DNA of 64,000 bases from Paenibacillus glycanilyticus (GCF_030161375.1 NZ_BSSQ01000003.1:141861-205860), one strand, 5' to 3'; shown: positions 7,374-16,773, numbered from the stretch's first letter. Notes: generated from the sequence alone by a model not told the origin. Numbers and translations: made by a program.

Positions 7374-9041
7374 TTACTTGAATTGACCAGCGTCAATCGC
7401 TTTTTGCTTCTCGTCAAGAATCTCTTGGTAACCGGCATCCAGATACGTTTCTTTCGCATCATCATACGTTGCTTGGAATTGATCTTCCGGTGCGAGAACC
7501 ACCTTCACGTACAGCTCTTGGAAGAGCGAGTTCAGATCGGCCTTGTATTCGTTCACTTTATCCAGTACAACGGTAAACAAAGCATCCGGCGTACGGAACT
7601 CAGCCAAACTGTCAAAGTTATTCAGTACCTTATCAGCCAGGCTTTCGTAGCCAGGAGGCGACCAGTTTTGCAGATACGCTTTGCGTGTTACCGCTGGATC
7701 CGTATATTGAACAACTTCGCTAACTAGGGCGAAATAGTCTTTGTTATTGTTTTGAGACAACACCGATTCGCCTTTGAAATCCGGGTTCTTAACGGCAAGG
7801 CCGTCCGCGTCCAGCGTATAGTTCTGACCTTCAACCCCATTTTGCAAGTAGAACAGGTTAGCCGGCTGGCTCATCCAATCGAGGTACATCCATACGGCAG
7901 CACGTTCCTCAGGCGTCGATTCATAGTTAACCCCCATAATCAGACCAAATGGCCAATACGCGCGAGCTTGCGGCTTATTGCCTTCCGGTACGCCAGCTGT
8001 TCCAGGAAGAACATCGAATTGTGCATCCGCATTGTTTTTGAGCGTAGCAGTCAGAACATCCGTGTTGCTAGCGAGATAGAAGCTATACGTGCCTGTTTTG
8101 CCGGCAACAAATTCAGCTTTTGTCTTGGCATCGTCATTGCGCAGATAGAACTCTTTATCGATGAGACCATGATTATACTCATAGTTCAGGTTTTTCAAGT
8201 ATTTCTCGGAATCCTTCGTCGTCAGATCCGCTACGCCAAGATCGGAATAAAGCGCGCGGTATTTCGGATCAACCGGCCAGTCGCGGAACGCATAGTTATA
8301 CGTATAGTTGTTCTGCAGAAGAGATGCGCCAGCCGTACCCAGTCCTGCAGCCTTCCACTTCTCGAGCAATTCATTATACTTCTCGAGGGAGGTCAAATCC
8401 TCCACTTTCATGCCAACCTTCTCCACCCAGTCTTTGCGGATTAGCGTCGTGAAGTTGTCTACGCTTGGACGCGCAGCGAAGAAAAATACGTTCTTGCCGT
8501 CTACGGCGCCATATTGTTTAATCGTTTCGCTCATGTTCTTCCAATAGGTAGGCGCATAATTGGCAATCTCATCGTAGTCCAGTTCCTGCATGACATCTTC
8601 GCCATAATAAGCAAGCGCTTGAGGCATATCGTAGTGGAAAATAATATCCGGCGCTTTATGGGAAGCGAGCAGCTGCTCGTAATCCGTCACTTCGCTGTTT
8701 CTTGTGATCGGAATAAACTTGACATCAATGTTGTACTTGTCGCCGAATTCCTTCTGAATCCAACGCGTATAGTAGTTGTCCGTTACGTTCCAGCCTTCGA
8801 AAGCACGTTCATAAACCGGAATTTGCAGCGTAACTTTCTCCGGAAAACCCTTCGAATAATCGGGATATTTGCCCTCGGCTGCGTCGCTTGGCGCATTGCT
8901 TGCCGTATTGTTTGCGCTTGCGGAAGGAGAAGGGTCATTCGAGCTGTTTGTATTCCCATTATTGTTATTCGAGCAGCCCGACAAAATGCCGAGTACTACA
9001 AACAAAGCCATAAACATGGATACGAAATTCTTTTTGCTCAT
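7374..9041 (-). CDS. Sugar ABC transporter substrate-binding lipoprotein
   Basis: A 555-residue type-1 family binding lipoprotein of the large LplA/YtcQ kind. The signal peptide has lipobox ILSGC with Cys 23, followed by an Asn/Ser/Pro linker. The two-lobed periplasmic-binding fold is suggested by the early GFPEKVTLQIPVY strand and by KAPDIIFHYD, GKTGTYSFYL and WPFGLIMGVNYEST-type segments. It captures oligosaccharides outside the membrane for the two permeases encoded just upstream. The start is the ATG at 9041 after GGGGGAACAAGCA. The GH105 gene behind it suggests rhamnogalacturonan or related uronyl-oligosaccharides as ligand. Confidence 0.88.
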   Translation of the reverse strand: MSKKNFVSMFMALFVVLGILSGCSNNNNGNTNSSNDPSPSASANNTASNAPSDAAEGKYPDYSKGFPEKVTLQIPVYERAFEGWNVTDNYYTRWIQKEFGDKYNIDVKFIPITRNSEVTDYEQLLASHKAPDIIFHYDMPQALAYYGEDVMQELDYDEIANYAPTYWKNMSETIKQYGAVDGKNVFFFAARPSVDNFTTLIRKDWVEKVGMKVEDLTSLEKYNELLEKWKAAGLGTAGASLLQNNYTYNYAFRDWPVDPKYRALYSDLGVADLTTKDSEKYLKNLNYEYNHGLIDKEFYLRNDDAKTKAEFVAGKTGTYSFYLASNTDVLTATLKNNADAQFDVLPGTAGVPEGNKPQARAYWPFGLIMGVNYESTPEERAAVWMYLDWMSQPANLFYLQNGVEGQNYTLDADGLAVKNPDFKGESVLSQNNNKDYFALVSEVVQYTDPAVTRKAYLQNWSPPGYESLADKVLNNFDSLAEFRTPDALFTVVLDKVNEYKADLNSLFQELYVKVVLAPEDQFQATYDDAKETYLDAGYQEILDEKQKAIDAGQFK

Positions 9042-9077
9042 TGCTTGTTCCCCCATTACATGATTTTAGTTGCGAGA

Positions 9078-9977
9078 TTATTCCTTCACGGCCCCAAGCA
9101 TAACGCCTTGGACAAAATACTTCTGGATAAACGGATACACGCAAATAATCGGCAGCGTTGCAAACACGACACACGAAGCTTTAAGCACCTCGGGGTTGCT
9201 AAGAGATACTTGCGTTGCTTCCAGCTGGAAGCTTTCGCTTGCCTGAATAACGAGGTAATACAACTTCAATTGCAAAGGTCTCAGGTCTACATTTTGCTTA
9301 ATGTAGAACAAGGCATCTTGATACGTGTTCCAACGCCCAACCGCATAGAACAAGGACAATGTCGCGATAATCGGTTTGGACAACGGGATCACGATACTGA
9401 CGAGAATCCGGAAATGTCCCGCGCCGTCAATTCTTGCCGACTCCTCCAGGCTATCGGGGATGCTGCTCGACAAAGCCGTCTTCATGATCAATAAGTTGAA
9501 GGCGCTGAAGGCCGGAGGCAAAATAATCGACCATAACGTATCGAGCATCCCCAAATTGTTTATCAGCATATATTCGGGGATAATGCCACCGCTGAAATAC
9601 AAGGTGAACATAAAGATAAAGGTTAACACCGTACGTCCCTTCAGCTGCTTGCGGGATAACGGATAAGCCGCGCAAATCGTGATGATCATGCCAAGAACGG
9701 TAAATAACACCGTTACTAGAACCGAAACATACAAGGACCGCAAAATGCTGTCATCCGCAAAAATCTTGCCGTACGCTTCAAGCGTGAATCCTTCCGGCCA
9801 TATAAACACTTTGTTCGCGATAACAAATGCGTCTTCGCTTAATGACTTGGATACGACATGCAAGAACGGCAGCAAACAAGCCAGCGAGGCGAGAATCAAA
9901 GAGAGGTGAATCAGCACATCCCATAGATCAAAGCGCCTTTTGCGATGAACAGCTAGAGTACTGTTTGATGCTTTCAT
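9078..9977 (-). CDS. Carbohydrate ABC transporter permease (LplC/YtcP type)
   Basis: A 299-residue inner-membrane permease of the MalG/CUT1 class with six predicted membrane helices (first near residues 24-42, last near 265-290). The EAA loop that docks the ATPase reads EESARIDGAGHFRILVSIVI at about 178-197. It ends in the usual KYFVQGVMLGAVKE. It pairs with the permease encoded 20 bp upstream. No ATPase gene is nearby, so a shared multifunctional MsmX-type ATPase encoded elsewhere is likely. Confidence 0.9.
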   Translation of the reverse strand: MKASNSTLAVHRKRRFDLWDVLIHLSLILASLACLLPFLHVVSKSLSEDAFVIANKVFIWPEGFTLEAYGKIFADDSILRSLYVSVLVTVLFTVLGMIITICAAYPLSRKQLKGRTVLTFIFMFTLYFSGGIIPEYMLINNLGMLDTLWSIILPPAFSAFNLLIMKTALSSSIPDSLEESARIDGAGHFRILVSIVIPLSKPIIATLSLFYAVGRWNTYQDALFYIKQNVDLRPLQLKLYYLVIQASESFQLEATQVSLSNPEVLKASCVVFATLPIICVYPFIQKYFVQGVMLGAVKE

Positions 9978-9997
9978 GGTTGGTTGACCTCTCCCTT

Positions 9998-10963
9998 CTA
10001 TAAAAGTCCGTCTTCGCCAAGCTTTTTCGCAATCCGGTCGGCAGCCAGCACCAGGACAAGACCAATTACTGCCTGGAATAACCCAAGCGCCGTTGCCCGG
10101 CTGAAGTTGCCGCTCTCAATCCCCCACCGGTACACCAATACGGGAATCGTAACCGTATATTCGGTCGTCGCTTTGTTCTGCAGGGCAAATACCCGCTCGA
10201 ACGAGCCCTCCATCACTTTGCCGAGGTTCATAATAAGCAAGGTAACGATGGTCACGCGAATCGAAGGCAGCGTCACATTCCATACCTTTCTCCAGCGACC
10301 CGCTCCGTCGACGATTGCCGCCTCGTACATTTCCGGGTTAATGCTGCTGATCGAAGCAAGATAAATGATGGTCCCCCAGCCCATGCTCTGCCAGACGCCT
10401 ATCGCCAAATAGCTTATCAACCAATTGGTATCGTCCTGCAGGAACGGAATCCGGTCGCCTCCCATCATGGCAATGAGATTATTGATCGCGCCGTTGCTTT
10501 CGCTAAGAAGCTGGTAAGCAATAGCGCCGATGATAATCCAGGATAAGAAATGCGGCAGGTACAGCAACGTTTGATTAATGCGTTTGAACCTTACGCTTCT
10601 GATCTCGTTAAGCAGCAGCGCAAGTACAATCGGCATCGTGAAGCTGAACAAGAGATCCAAGCTGTTAAGCAAAATCGTGTTCCGGACCGCGCGGCCAAAG
10701 TCATGCTTGGCGAAGATCTCCTGGAAGATCTGAAAGCCTACCCAATCGCTCCCCCAGAATCCTTTTGCTATCTTGTAATTTTTGAAGGCAAGGATTAGCC
10801 CGGACATCGGAGCGTATTTGAATACAAGCACAAACGCCAGCGGTATTAATAGAAGCGCATATAGCTGCCAATCCCGCCGGAGAAAATACGCCATGCCGCG
10901 TTTGTTTAACCGGATGTTTTTTAAAGCGGTTTCATTTTGATGTGAAGCGCTTTCAATTTTCAC
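9998..10963 (-). CDS. Carbohydrate ABC transporter permease (LplB/YteP type)
   Basis: A 321-residue MalF-like CUT1 permease with six helices and a conserved KYAPMSGLILAFKNYK start. The EAA loop YEAAIVDGAGRWRKVWNVTL lies at about 213-232. The start is a GTG at 10963, because GAGGAGGTGAGA precedes it; the longer ATG frame upstream would overlap this site. It is the first gene of the permease-permease-binding protein-GH105 operon. A cre-like sequence lies inside its first codons. Confidence 0.9.
   Translation of the reverse strand: MKIESASHQNETALKNIRLNKRGMAYFLRRDWQLYALLLIPLAFVLVFKYAPMSGLILAFKNYKIAKGFWGSDWVGFQIFQEIFAKHDFGRAVRNTILLNSLDLLFSFTMPIVLALLLNEIRSVRFKRINQTLLYLPHFLSWIIIGAIAYQLLSESNGAINNLIAMMGGDRIPFLQDDTNWLISYLAIGVWQSMGWGTIIYLASISSINPEMYEAAIVDGAGRWRKVWNVTLPSIRVTIVTLLIMNLGKVMEGSFERVFALQNKATTEYTVTIPVLVYRWGIESGNFSRATALGLFQAVIGLVLVLAADRIAKKLGEDGLL
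10943..10955 (-). promoter_or_regulatory. cre-like site at the permease gene start
   Basis: On the minus strand it reads TGAAAGCGCTTCA, close to the CcpA catabolite-response consensus TGWAARCGYTWNCW. It covers codons 3-7 of the first permease gene, where a CcpA roadblock could act. Confidence 0.45.
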
Positions 10964-10982
10964 ATTCTCACCTCCTCGCGAA

Positions 10983-11039
10983 TCAGTTTCCCCTCGTTTG
11001 TGGATCGCATGAGACATGGCTCGTTGCTGTCCTCATCAT
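10983..11039 (-). CDS. Possible 18-codon upstream ORF
   Basis: ATG ATG at the start is preceded by AAGGAGCGGGGCT, a strong ribosome site. The frame encodes MMRTATSHVSCDPQTRGN and stops 19 bp before the permease GTG start. It could be a leader peptide setting permease translation, or a chance frame. No homologue is known to me. Confidence 0.25.
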   Translation of the reverse strand: MMRTATSHVSCDPQTRGN

Positions 11040-11155
11040 AGCCCCGCTCCTTTTAGCCCGTAAATGCTGAGTATTGATTTCATCCGTCATTTTTGATTGT
11101 TGAAGCCTGATTATTGCGGTTTTGGCGCGATTTATGATCAATTCTGATAGGCATG

Positions 11156-11193
11156 AGCAAAAATAAAAGCTGCCCTGCAGCATGCAGGACAGC
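11156..11193 (-). terminator. Intrinsic terminator of the YesS-like regulator
   Basis: GCTGCCCTGCA at 11169-11179 pairs with TGCAGGACAGC at 11183-11193, with one mismatch. On the minus strand a TTTTATTTTT tract follows. It separates the regulator from the transporter operon, whose own promoter must lie in 10964-11155; I could not define that promoter's boxes. Confidence 0.8.
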
Positions 11194-11218
11194 CCAATGC
11201 CAGGCTATTCAAGTCTCT

Positions 11219-13480
11219 TTAAGATGTCTTGGCTCTCGATGTCTTGTAGCTGCTTGGAGGCATCCCTTCATACTTGCGGAAGAACCGGTTAAAGCTCTGA
11301 ACATTATAATAGCCAACCTCGGAGGCGATCTGTGTAATCGTCATATTGGATTCCGCAAGCAGCTGTTTCGCCTTCTCGATCCGAAGATGGTTCGTGTAAT
11401 CTATCAGGCTTTTGCCGGTTAACTCATATACGATCTTCCTCATGTAGGAATAGCTGATGCCAATCTCCTTGGCCATCTCTTCAAACACAATCTCCTTGCA
11501 GAAATTCTCTTCCAAGTATCGAATGATCCGATCCCCGTGATTCGCTTCGCCGGTGTTGCGTTCCAGATGCGATATAATGTCTTTGAAGAAATCCCGGAGA
11601 TAATTCTCGAGCTCGTCGAGCGTATCAAGGGCTGCAATAGCGGAATAAATATTGCCTCGGCCGGCAAATATTCGGGACGTGCTAATGTTGTTTTCCCGAA
11701 GATGCTTGATGGTTACGCCAATCATCTGATTGTATATGAACAAGATGTTGTCATGCGAGATCGATTCGTCCGAAATAATATCAAGGCGGATCGAGTTCAG
11801 CTCCCCCAGAATGCTGTCCAGATCTGCCCGTTCCAAGAAATTAACGATCCGCCGCTCGCTGTTGGTTGGATACATGTATTTCTTGCTGCGCTCCGATTCC
11901 TCTTGCCAGTAAAAAATACACCCGCTGCCTTTGATCATCCGTTGTTTGATCGCCTCCGCCGCTTCAGCCACCCGCTCGGGAATCAGTTCGCTGAACTCCG
12001 TCTGGCTGCTAACGCCGGTCGTCACCGAATGGCCCAGCAAATCAAGCGCCGCATCCCGGATGCGGACAAGCGTATCTTTCAAACCGGACATAACGCCCTC
12101 ATCCTGCACATAATTCATAACAAATACGAAATTTCCTTCTCCCTGGTAAATCCCTCTTGCATGGATGTTCGCGGGGAATAAGCTCTCGCATTTCGATAGC
12201 AGAAGATAACGGTTGTAGCTGCGCGTCTCCGGATTGTTCTTGCTTACGTATCTCCTGTAACGGTCAATGGAGACAACGGCAATCGTGTAATAACGCTCCG
12301 GGAACATCTCGGCAATTTGTTTCTTCACTTCGCCGCGAAGCAATTGGTGGATGGACAAGCTCCGGGTATCCTGCTCGCGCTCCTGCAGCAAGCTGTGCAA
12401 GCCTTCCTCCTCCTCCTGCATCCGCCTGAACGCGGACTCCAGGAAGGCCAGCTCATTGTTACCCGGGGTCCCGAGGCCGGTGCGTTCGCGCATCGTCCGG
12501 ACAAGCTTCCGAAGCGGCTGAGATAACCAGGTCGCGAGCAGCACGGCAAGGATTGTACCCGCAAAGATGATAATCGCCGTTATAAAAATAATGCTTCGCT
12601 GCAGATTGTACGTCTTGGTCATTAATTGATCCATCGAATAGATATTGATATTCCACCAGCCAAGCTGCTCCGAACGCGACCAGGTATATAGCAGACGCTC
12701 CCCATTCAGCGTATGGTAGGCATAACCTTCTTTCACGGGCTTGCTCAAGATTTGCCGGATAAAAGGCTGTTTATTGCCGTCGGACAGCAGCAATGACTTA
12801 TCGTGGTGGGAGATTATCGTACCATCCGAACTGAGGAGCATATAGCCTTCCGAACCTGGCTCGGATGAATTTAAATAATTGGCGATCTGCTTCTCCCGCA
12901 AATTGACGACGATCGTTCCGCGCGTTGTCGTGGACAAGCGATTTAAGGGCAGGACATAAGACACCACTTGAAGGCCGGATTCCAACCTTCGGGGAAACCA
13001 TACGCCAGCGATCCCTCTCCTCCCATCCAGCGCTTGCTCCATCCAAGCTACCTGTTCGTACCGATCGAGCGTGGTAATGCCTTGATCCGTAGAGACGACA
13101 TAATCGGCACCGTCAAGCAGGAAGTAAGTCGAGTAGACGCCATCTACGCGGTGATTCAGACTGGCCAGTTCATTCAGAACTTTAAGCGCGCTGCTTATAT
13201 CGCTATAATCCGAATTCAATTCTGAATACGTTTGGAAGCCGCGGAGCCGGTCAAAAATATTCGTTGCGGCCAGCTGCACCGCATCCTGCGCCAGGTTGCT
13301 CAGCGCATTTTCATTCAGCTCGCGATTGGCATTCAGCCCCGCAAGCGACGTTTCCGCAATTGCGCTTTCCGAATACCCTACAATTTGTGTGCCGCTATAC
13401 CAGGTCAGAATGGCAGTCGGAATAGCCATGACACAGATCAATATGAGCATCAGTTGAAGCATCATGGGAAATCTTTTCAT
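11219..13480 (-). CDS. YesS-like AraC-family regulator with extracytoplasmic sensor
   Basis: A 753-residue one-component membrane regulator. A first membrane helix at about residues 8-25, an extracellular Cache-like sensor domain to about 290, a second helix (IIFITAIIIFAGTILAVLLATWL), a HAMP-like segment, a degenerate GGDEF-like central region, and a C-terminal AraC/XylS DNA-binding domain of about 100 residues (GISYSYMRKIVYELTGKSLIDY ... VGYYNVQSFNRFFRKYEGMPP). It probably senses a sugar or its binding protein outside the cell and activates the neighbouring operon. The ATG at 13480 follows AGGAGGACGGACGG. Confidence 0.85.
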   Translation of the reverse strand: MKRFPMMLQLMLILICVMAIPTAILTWYSGTQIVGYSESAIAETSLAGLNANRELNENALSNLAQDAVQLAATNIFDRLRGFQTYSELNSDYSDISSALKVLNELASLNHRVDGVYSTYFLLDGADYVVSTDQGITTLDRYEQVAWMEQALDGRRGIAGVWFPRRLESGLQVVSYVLPLNRLSTTTRGTIVVNLREKQIANYLNSSEPGSEGYMLLSSDGTIISHHDKSLLLSDGNKQPFIRQILSKPVKEGYAYHTLNGERLLYTWSRSEQLGWWNINIYSMDQLMTKTYNLQRSIIFITAIIIFAGTILAVLLATWLSQPLRKLVRTMRERTGLGTPGNNELAFLESAFRRMQEEEEGLHSLLQEREQDTRSLSIHQLLRGEVKKQIAEMFPERYYTIAVVSIDRYRRYVSKNNPETRSYNRYLLLSKCESLFPANIHARGIYQGEGNFVFVMNYVQDEGVMSGLKDTLVRIRDAALDLLGHSVTTGVSSQTEFSELIPERVAEAAEAIKQRMIKGSGCIFYWQEESERSKKYMYPTNSERRIVNFLERADLDSILGELNSIRLDIISDESISHDNILFIYNQMIGVTIKHLRENNISTSRIFAGRGNIYSAIAALDTLDELENYLRDFFKDIISHLERNTGEANHGDRIIRYLEENFCKEIVFEEMAKEIGISYSYMRKIVYELTGKSLIDYTNHLRIEKAKQLLAESNMTITQIASEVGYYNVQSFNRFFRKYEGMPPSSYKTSRAKTS

Positions 13481-13536
13481 CCGTCCGTCCTCCTATCCAA
13501 TTGGGAATGGGTCATAGAGTTACACAAAGATGATAT

Positions 13537-13550
13537 TGAAAGCGCTTTAT
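13537..13550 (-). promoter_or_regulatory. cre site upstream of the YesS-like regulator
   Basis: TGAAAGCGCTTTAT matches the CcpA consensus at all but one defined position and contains the palindrome AAAGCGCTTT. It lies about 57 bp before the regulator start codon, so catabolite repression of the regulator is likely. Confidence 0.6.
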
Positions 13551-13660
13551 ATTTGTTGAGCAACTGAACCGTCACCTTGATACATATTGGACAATTATAC
13601 ACTATCAAGTTCGTTTGGGTCTATTTCCCACTCTAAAATTCTACTATAAAAATAAGACAA

Positions 13661-13687
13661 CAAAAACACGCCCTTATTAGGCGTGTT
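13661..13687 (-). terminator. Intrinsic terminator after hssS
   Basis: AACACGCC at 13665-13672 pairs with GGCGTGTT at 13680-13687 around a seven-base loop. On the minus strand TTTTTGTTG follows. Confidence 0.8.
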
Positions 13688-13692
13688 CCTTA

Positions 13693-15072
13693 TTACCTTC
13701 CCGGTATTCCTACTTTGAATTTCGTTCCTTTGCCAATCTTGCTGTCCACTTCAATTGTACCTCCGTGCAGCTGAACAATTCTCTGAACGATCGACAAGCC
13801 TAACCCGGTACTGCCGGAGGCCCGGTCTCTTGCGCTATCTCCGCGGTAGAAGCGATCATAGATGGATGGGAGCTGCTGTTCGAGAATACCGTCCCCCGTA
13901 TCGCCGACCGTTACGAAGCATATGCCGTCCGCCTGCTCCGCCGCAACATGAATGGAGCGTCCCCCAGGTATATGCTTGACCGCATTGGAGAGCAGATTCA
14001 TCCATACCTGCATGAGCAGCACCTCATTTCCGCATATGCAGAGCTGCCTGGGGACGGCGACCCTGATGGCGATTTCTTTCTCCGCGAGCTGCCATTCAAA
14101 ATGTTGTATGGCTTGCCGAAGCTGCGGCCGCAGCAGGAACAGCTGTTTTTCGGTCGAATAGCCGGAATGGTCCAGCGTCGAGAGAAGCAACAGTTGCCTG
14201 CTTAACGCAGCAAGCCGCCGTGTTTCCTGCCCGATGATAGAGGCATATTGGCGTGCCTGCTCGGCCTTAATCCCATCACGGGCGAGGGAGTCGGCATACC
14301 CTTGTATAGCCGCAAGCGGAGATTGAATTTCGTGGGATACATTGGCTACAAACTCTTTTTTTGACCGGTCAGACCGCTCAAGCTCGGTGCTCATCGCTTG
14401 GAATTGACGGGCTAGCTGCCCAATCTCGTCTTTCCTTGCTACCGGGATTTGAATATCATATTGGCCTTGCGCTACCTTGGTTGTCGCTTCCGTCAGCCGG
14501 ATAACCGGCTGCACCAGGTAACGCGCGCTGATGAGGAAATACGGGAAGCTGAACAACACCGTCAAGATAAACATAACGATAAAAAACATCCGCAATTCAT
14601 CAAAATGCACGCGGCTGTCCTGCCTTACGAATAAGGCGTACCGATCGGCATCGGCCATGACCGTTAGACCTACGGTATTGCTTAACGCATTGTCAAAGTA
14701 ACCGGTTTGAAACGCTTTGTTCGGATATTCCGCGATGCCATGATAGACTTCGCCTTCTAACACCCGCTTCTTCACTTCTCCCTCCAAATTGGCCTTTGAG
14801 AAAGGTCTTCCATAAAAAATGCCGTTGCCGTCTTCATCATACACGTAGATTTGATAACCAAGCTTGGCGGAGCTGTGCAAATAGTCGCCCATTCCATCCG
14901 GATGCAGCTTGATATAATCCCGCAGCTGTTCAGCCGTATTCATGAGTTTGGCATCGGCATGCGGCTTCTGGACCCCGTGATAATAGACCGTTGCCGCATA
15001 ATAACCTAAGAAGGAGCTGATCGCTATCGAATAAATGATAACGACCAGCACGCGGACATACAGCGATCTCAT
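13693..15072 (-). CDS. hssS: Heme sensor histidine kinase HssS
   Basis: A 459-residue membrane kinase. Helix 1 at about 8-28, an extracellular sensor to about 160, helix 2 at 162-183, HAMP at 184-236, HisKA with phospho-acceptor His 247 (NVSHEIQSP), and an ATPase domain with GDTGDGI and STGLGLSI boxes. The sensor part carries HssS marks: TVYYH after helix 1, FYGRPF, VYHGI, and TGYFDNALSNTVGL, which align with the Staphylococcus protein as I remember it. It overlaps hssR by four bases (ATGA). It should sense heme excess; the usual target, the HrtAB exporter, is not in this window. Confidence 0.85.
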   Translation of the reverse strand: MRSLYVRVLVVIIYSIAISSFLGYYAATVYYHGVQKPHADAKLMNTAEQLRDYIKLHPDGMGDYLHSSAKLGYQIYVYDEDGNGIFYGRPFSKANLEGEVKKRVLEGEVYHGIAEYPNKAFQTGYFDNALSNTVGLTVMADADRYALFVRQDSRVHFDELRMFFIVMFILTVLFSFPYFLISARYLVQPVIRLTEATTKVAQGQYDIQIPVARKDEIGQLARQFQAMSTELERSDRSKKEFVANVSHEIQSPLAAIQGYADSLARDGIKAEQARQYASIIGQETRRLAALSRQLLLLSTLDHSGYSTEKQLFLLRPQLRQAIQHFEWQLAEKEIAIRVAVPRQLCICGNEVLLMQVWMNLLSNAVKHIPGGRSIHVAAEQADGICFVTVGDTGDGILEQQLPSIYDRFYRGDSARDRASGSTGLGLSIVQRIVQLHGGTIEVDSKIGKGTKFKVGIPGR

Positions 15073-15746
15073 GCAGACGGCACCTCAAGCTTGTAGCCGA
15101 TGCCTCTGACCGTATGAATGACAAAGCCGCGGTCGGCTTCCGGAAACCGTTTGCGAAGCCTTTTAATATGTACGTCGATGGTTCTCTCGTCCCCGTTGTA
15201 ATCCGTTCCCCATATAATGCGGATCAGTTCGTCCCTGGAAAATACGCGCCCCGGGTATTCCGCAAGCTGTGCCAGCAGCTCGAATTCCTTGAGAGGAAGC
15301 ATTTGAACCTCTTCCCCGTCCACAATCTCGTAATTTTTCCGGTCGATTATGAGCTGATTCAGCCGAATCCTATCGCTAGAGGCCAGCGAGTAACGGCGGA
15401 ACAACGCCTTGACCCGGAATAAAATTTCGGGAAGCTCAAACGGCTTCGTAACATAATCATCCGTACCGCTTAAGTATCCTTGCTCTTTATCGCTTAATTG
15501 ATCCCTCGCGGTTAGGAGAATAATCGGAATATCATAGTTCTTTCTCGTAAACTCGCATAAGGTTAATCCGTCTACAATAGGCAGCATAACGTCCAATATG
15601 GCAAGATCTACGGGTTGCTTCTCTAGTACGGCAATCGCTTCCAGACCGTTCTGCGCTTCCAGAACGCGATAGCCTTCCCGGGTCAAATAATGGCCAAGCA
15701 GCGTCCGGGTATTGGAATCATCGTCTGTTATGAGCAATTGTTTCAT
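15069..15746 (-). CDS. hssR: Heme response regulator HssR
   Basis: A 225-residue OmpR-class response regulator. The receiver has acidic DDD at 8-10, phospho-acceptor Asp 52 and Lys 101. The winged-helix DNA-binding domain ends in GDERTIDVHIKRLRKRF and TVRGIGYKLE. LSDKEQGYLSGTDDYVTKPFE and the RVKALFRRY linker closely resemble HssR of Staphylococcus and Bacillus. It lies 54 bp after the NEAT-protein gene on the same strand and is translationally coupled to hssS. The three are likely co-transcribed, tying heme capture to heme-stress sensing. Confidence 0.85.
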   Translation of the reverse strand: MKQLLITDDDSNTRTLLGHYLTREGYRVLEAQNGLEAIAVLEKQPVDLAILDVMLPIVDGLTLCEFTRKNYDIPIILLTARDQLSDKEQGYLSGTDDYVTKPFELPEILFRVKALFRRYSLASSDRIRLNQLIIDRKNYEIVDGEEVQMLPLKEFELLAQLAEYPGRVFSRDELIRIIWGTDYNGDERTIDVHIKRLRKRFPEADRGFVIHTVRGIGYKLEVPSA

Positions 15747-15800
15747 CGTCTCTTCTCTCGCCTCCCATACCGGCGTTTATTCCGTACTCCGATTAACCAA

Positions 15801-16748
15801 TTAACGGGCTTTTCTTCTCCAGATGACTAGACCGCCAGCGCCTGCAATAACAACGGCGGTAACCAGCCACCAGATCCAATTGCCGCTTTTTTCGGATTGG
15901 CTCTTTGCTTCACCGGCTGCTAGAGCAGGAGCATCTGCCCCTTCCGTTACTGCGGCGAGTTCTGTGCCGATGGTTTCGCTATCCGGCCCGGATTGCGGGG
16001 TACTTGCCTCTGCGCTCTCCGTCACCTCCGGCTGCTGACTAGCGGCTGTTCCTGCCGATGCGGAAGCGGAAGGCGATGGCTCAGATGACGGCACGGATGA
16101 CGGAGACGATGATGGGGATGGCGTAGAAGATGCTGCTCCCGGTTTACTTGTCTGTTGCGGCTTTTCCGCTGCGGCCGGCGTTGGCGTTGGCGTTAGCGTT
16201 GGCTTTGGTGTAGCCGCCGGCGCTTCCGTTGGTTTGGCAGAAGGTTTCGCTGAAGGCTCCTCGGCTTCGGCAACTTCTGCTTTTTTCACAAGTTTAATGG
16301 TGTTCATGTCAAACGCGAACCGGATCGTATAGTCATGGTCATAGTCAATGTCTGCTACCGTCACATGGATTTTGGACACAATCGGCTTGGTGATATCCGC
16401 CGTAAATTCCACAAGGCGGGTATCCGCTTTTTTGTTGGAGCTGATTACCTTCGTATCCACATATCCGCCTCCGCCGGGCACTTTAAACTGCGTGACCCAG
16501 AAGCTATGGTTAATCGTGACCCGGATGGTTGCTTTTCCACCCTTCACGACAACCGTTGCCGGCTTCTCCCAATAATCATTAGCCATGGACACCGAATCAT
16601 TGTCAGCTTGCAAAATAAGATAATCACCGGTATAAGTGCCGTCCTCCATCGTTGCCGCCGCCTGCGAATGGCCTTGCCCAAACAGCATCGCTATACACAC
16701 AGCGGCAACGATGCCGCTGATCCATTTCATCCCTTTCAATCGTCTCAT
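15801..16748 (-). CDS. IsdC-like NEAT-domain heme-binding surface protein
   Basis: A 315-residue exported protein. Signal peptide to about residue 31; one NEAT domain (about 35-150) with the heme-pocket helix SVSMAND at 52-58 and the heme-ligating YxxxY motif at Tyr 136/Tyr 140; a long Pro/Thr/Ser/Ala linker (about 160-260); then a C-terminal membrane helix (WWLVTAVVIAGAGGLVIW) and basic tail. No LPXTG or NPQTN-type sortase motif is seen, so the helix itself probably anchors it. The start may be ATG 16748, TTG 16757 or TTG 16739. A Fur box lies just upstream. It should pass heme through the wall. Confidence 0.85.
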   Translation of the reverse strand: MRRLKGMKWISGIVAAVCIAMLFGQGHSQAAATMEDGTYTGDYLILQADNDSVSMANDYWEKPATVVVKGGKATIRVTINHSFWVTQFKVPGGGGYVDTKVISSNKKADTRLVEFTADITKPIVSKIHVTVADIDYDHDYTIRFAFDMNTIKLVKKAEVAEAEEPSAKPSAKPTEAPAATPKPTLTPTPTPAAAEKPQQTSKPGAASSTPSPSSSPSSVPSSEPSPSASASAGTAASQQPEVTESAEASTPQSGPDSETIGTELAAVTEGADAPALAAGEAKSQSEKSGNWIWWLVTAVVIAGAGGLVIWRRKAR

Positions 16749-16773
16749 CCTTTCCAACTCTATTCTTTATGAT

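Noticed and set aside
15801..16748. Sortase motif in the IsdC-like protein
   Set aside because: No LPXTG or NPQTN-like pentapeptide precedes the C-terminal helix.
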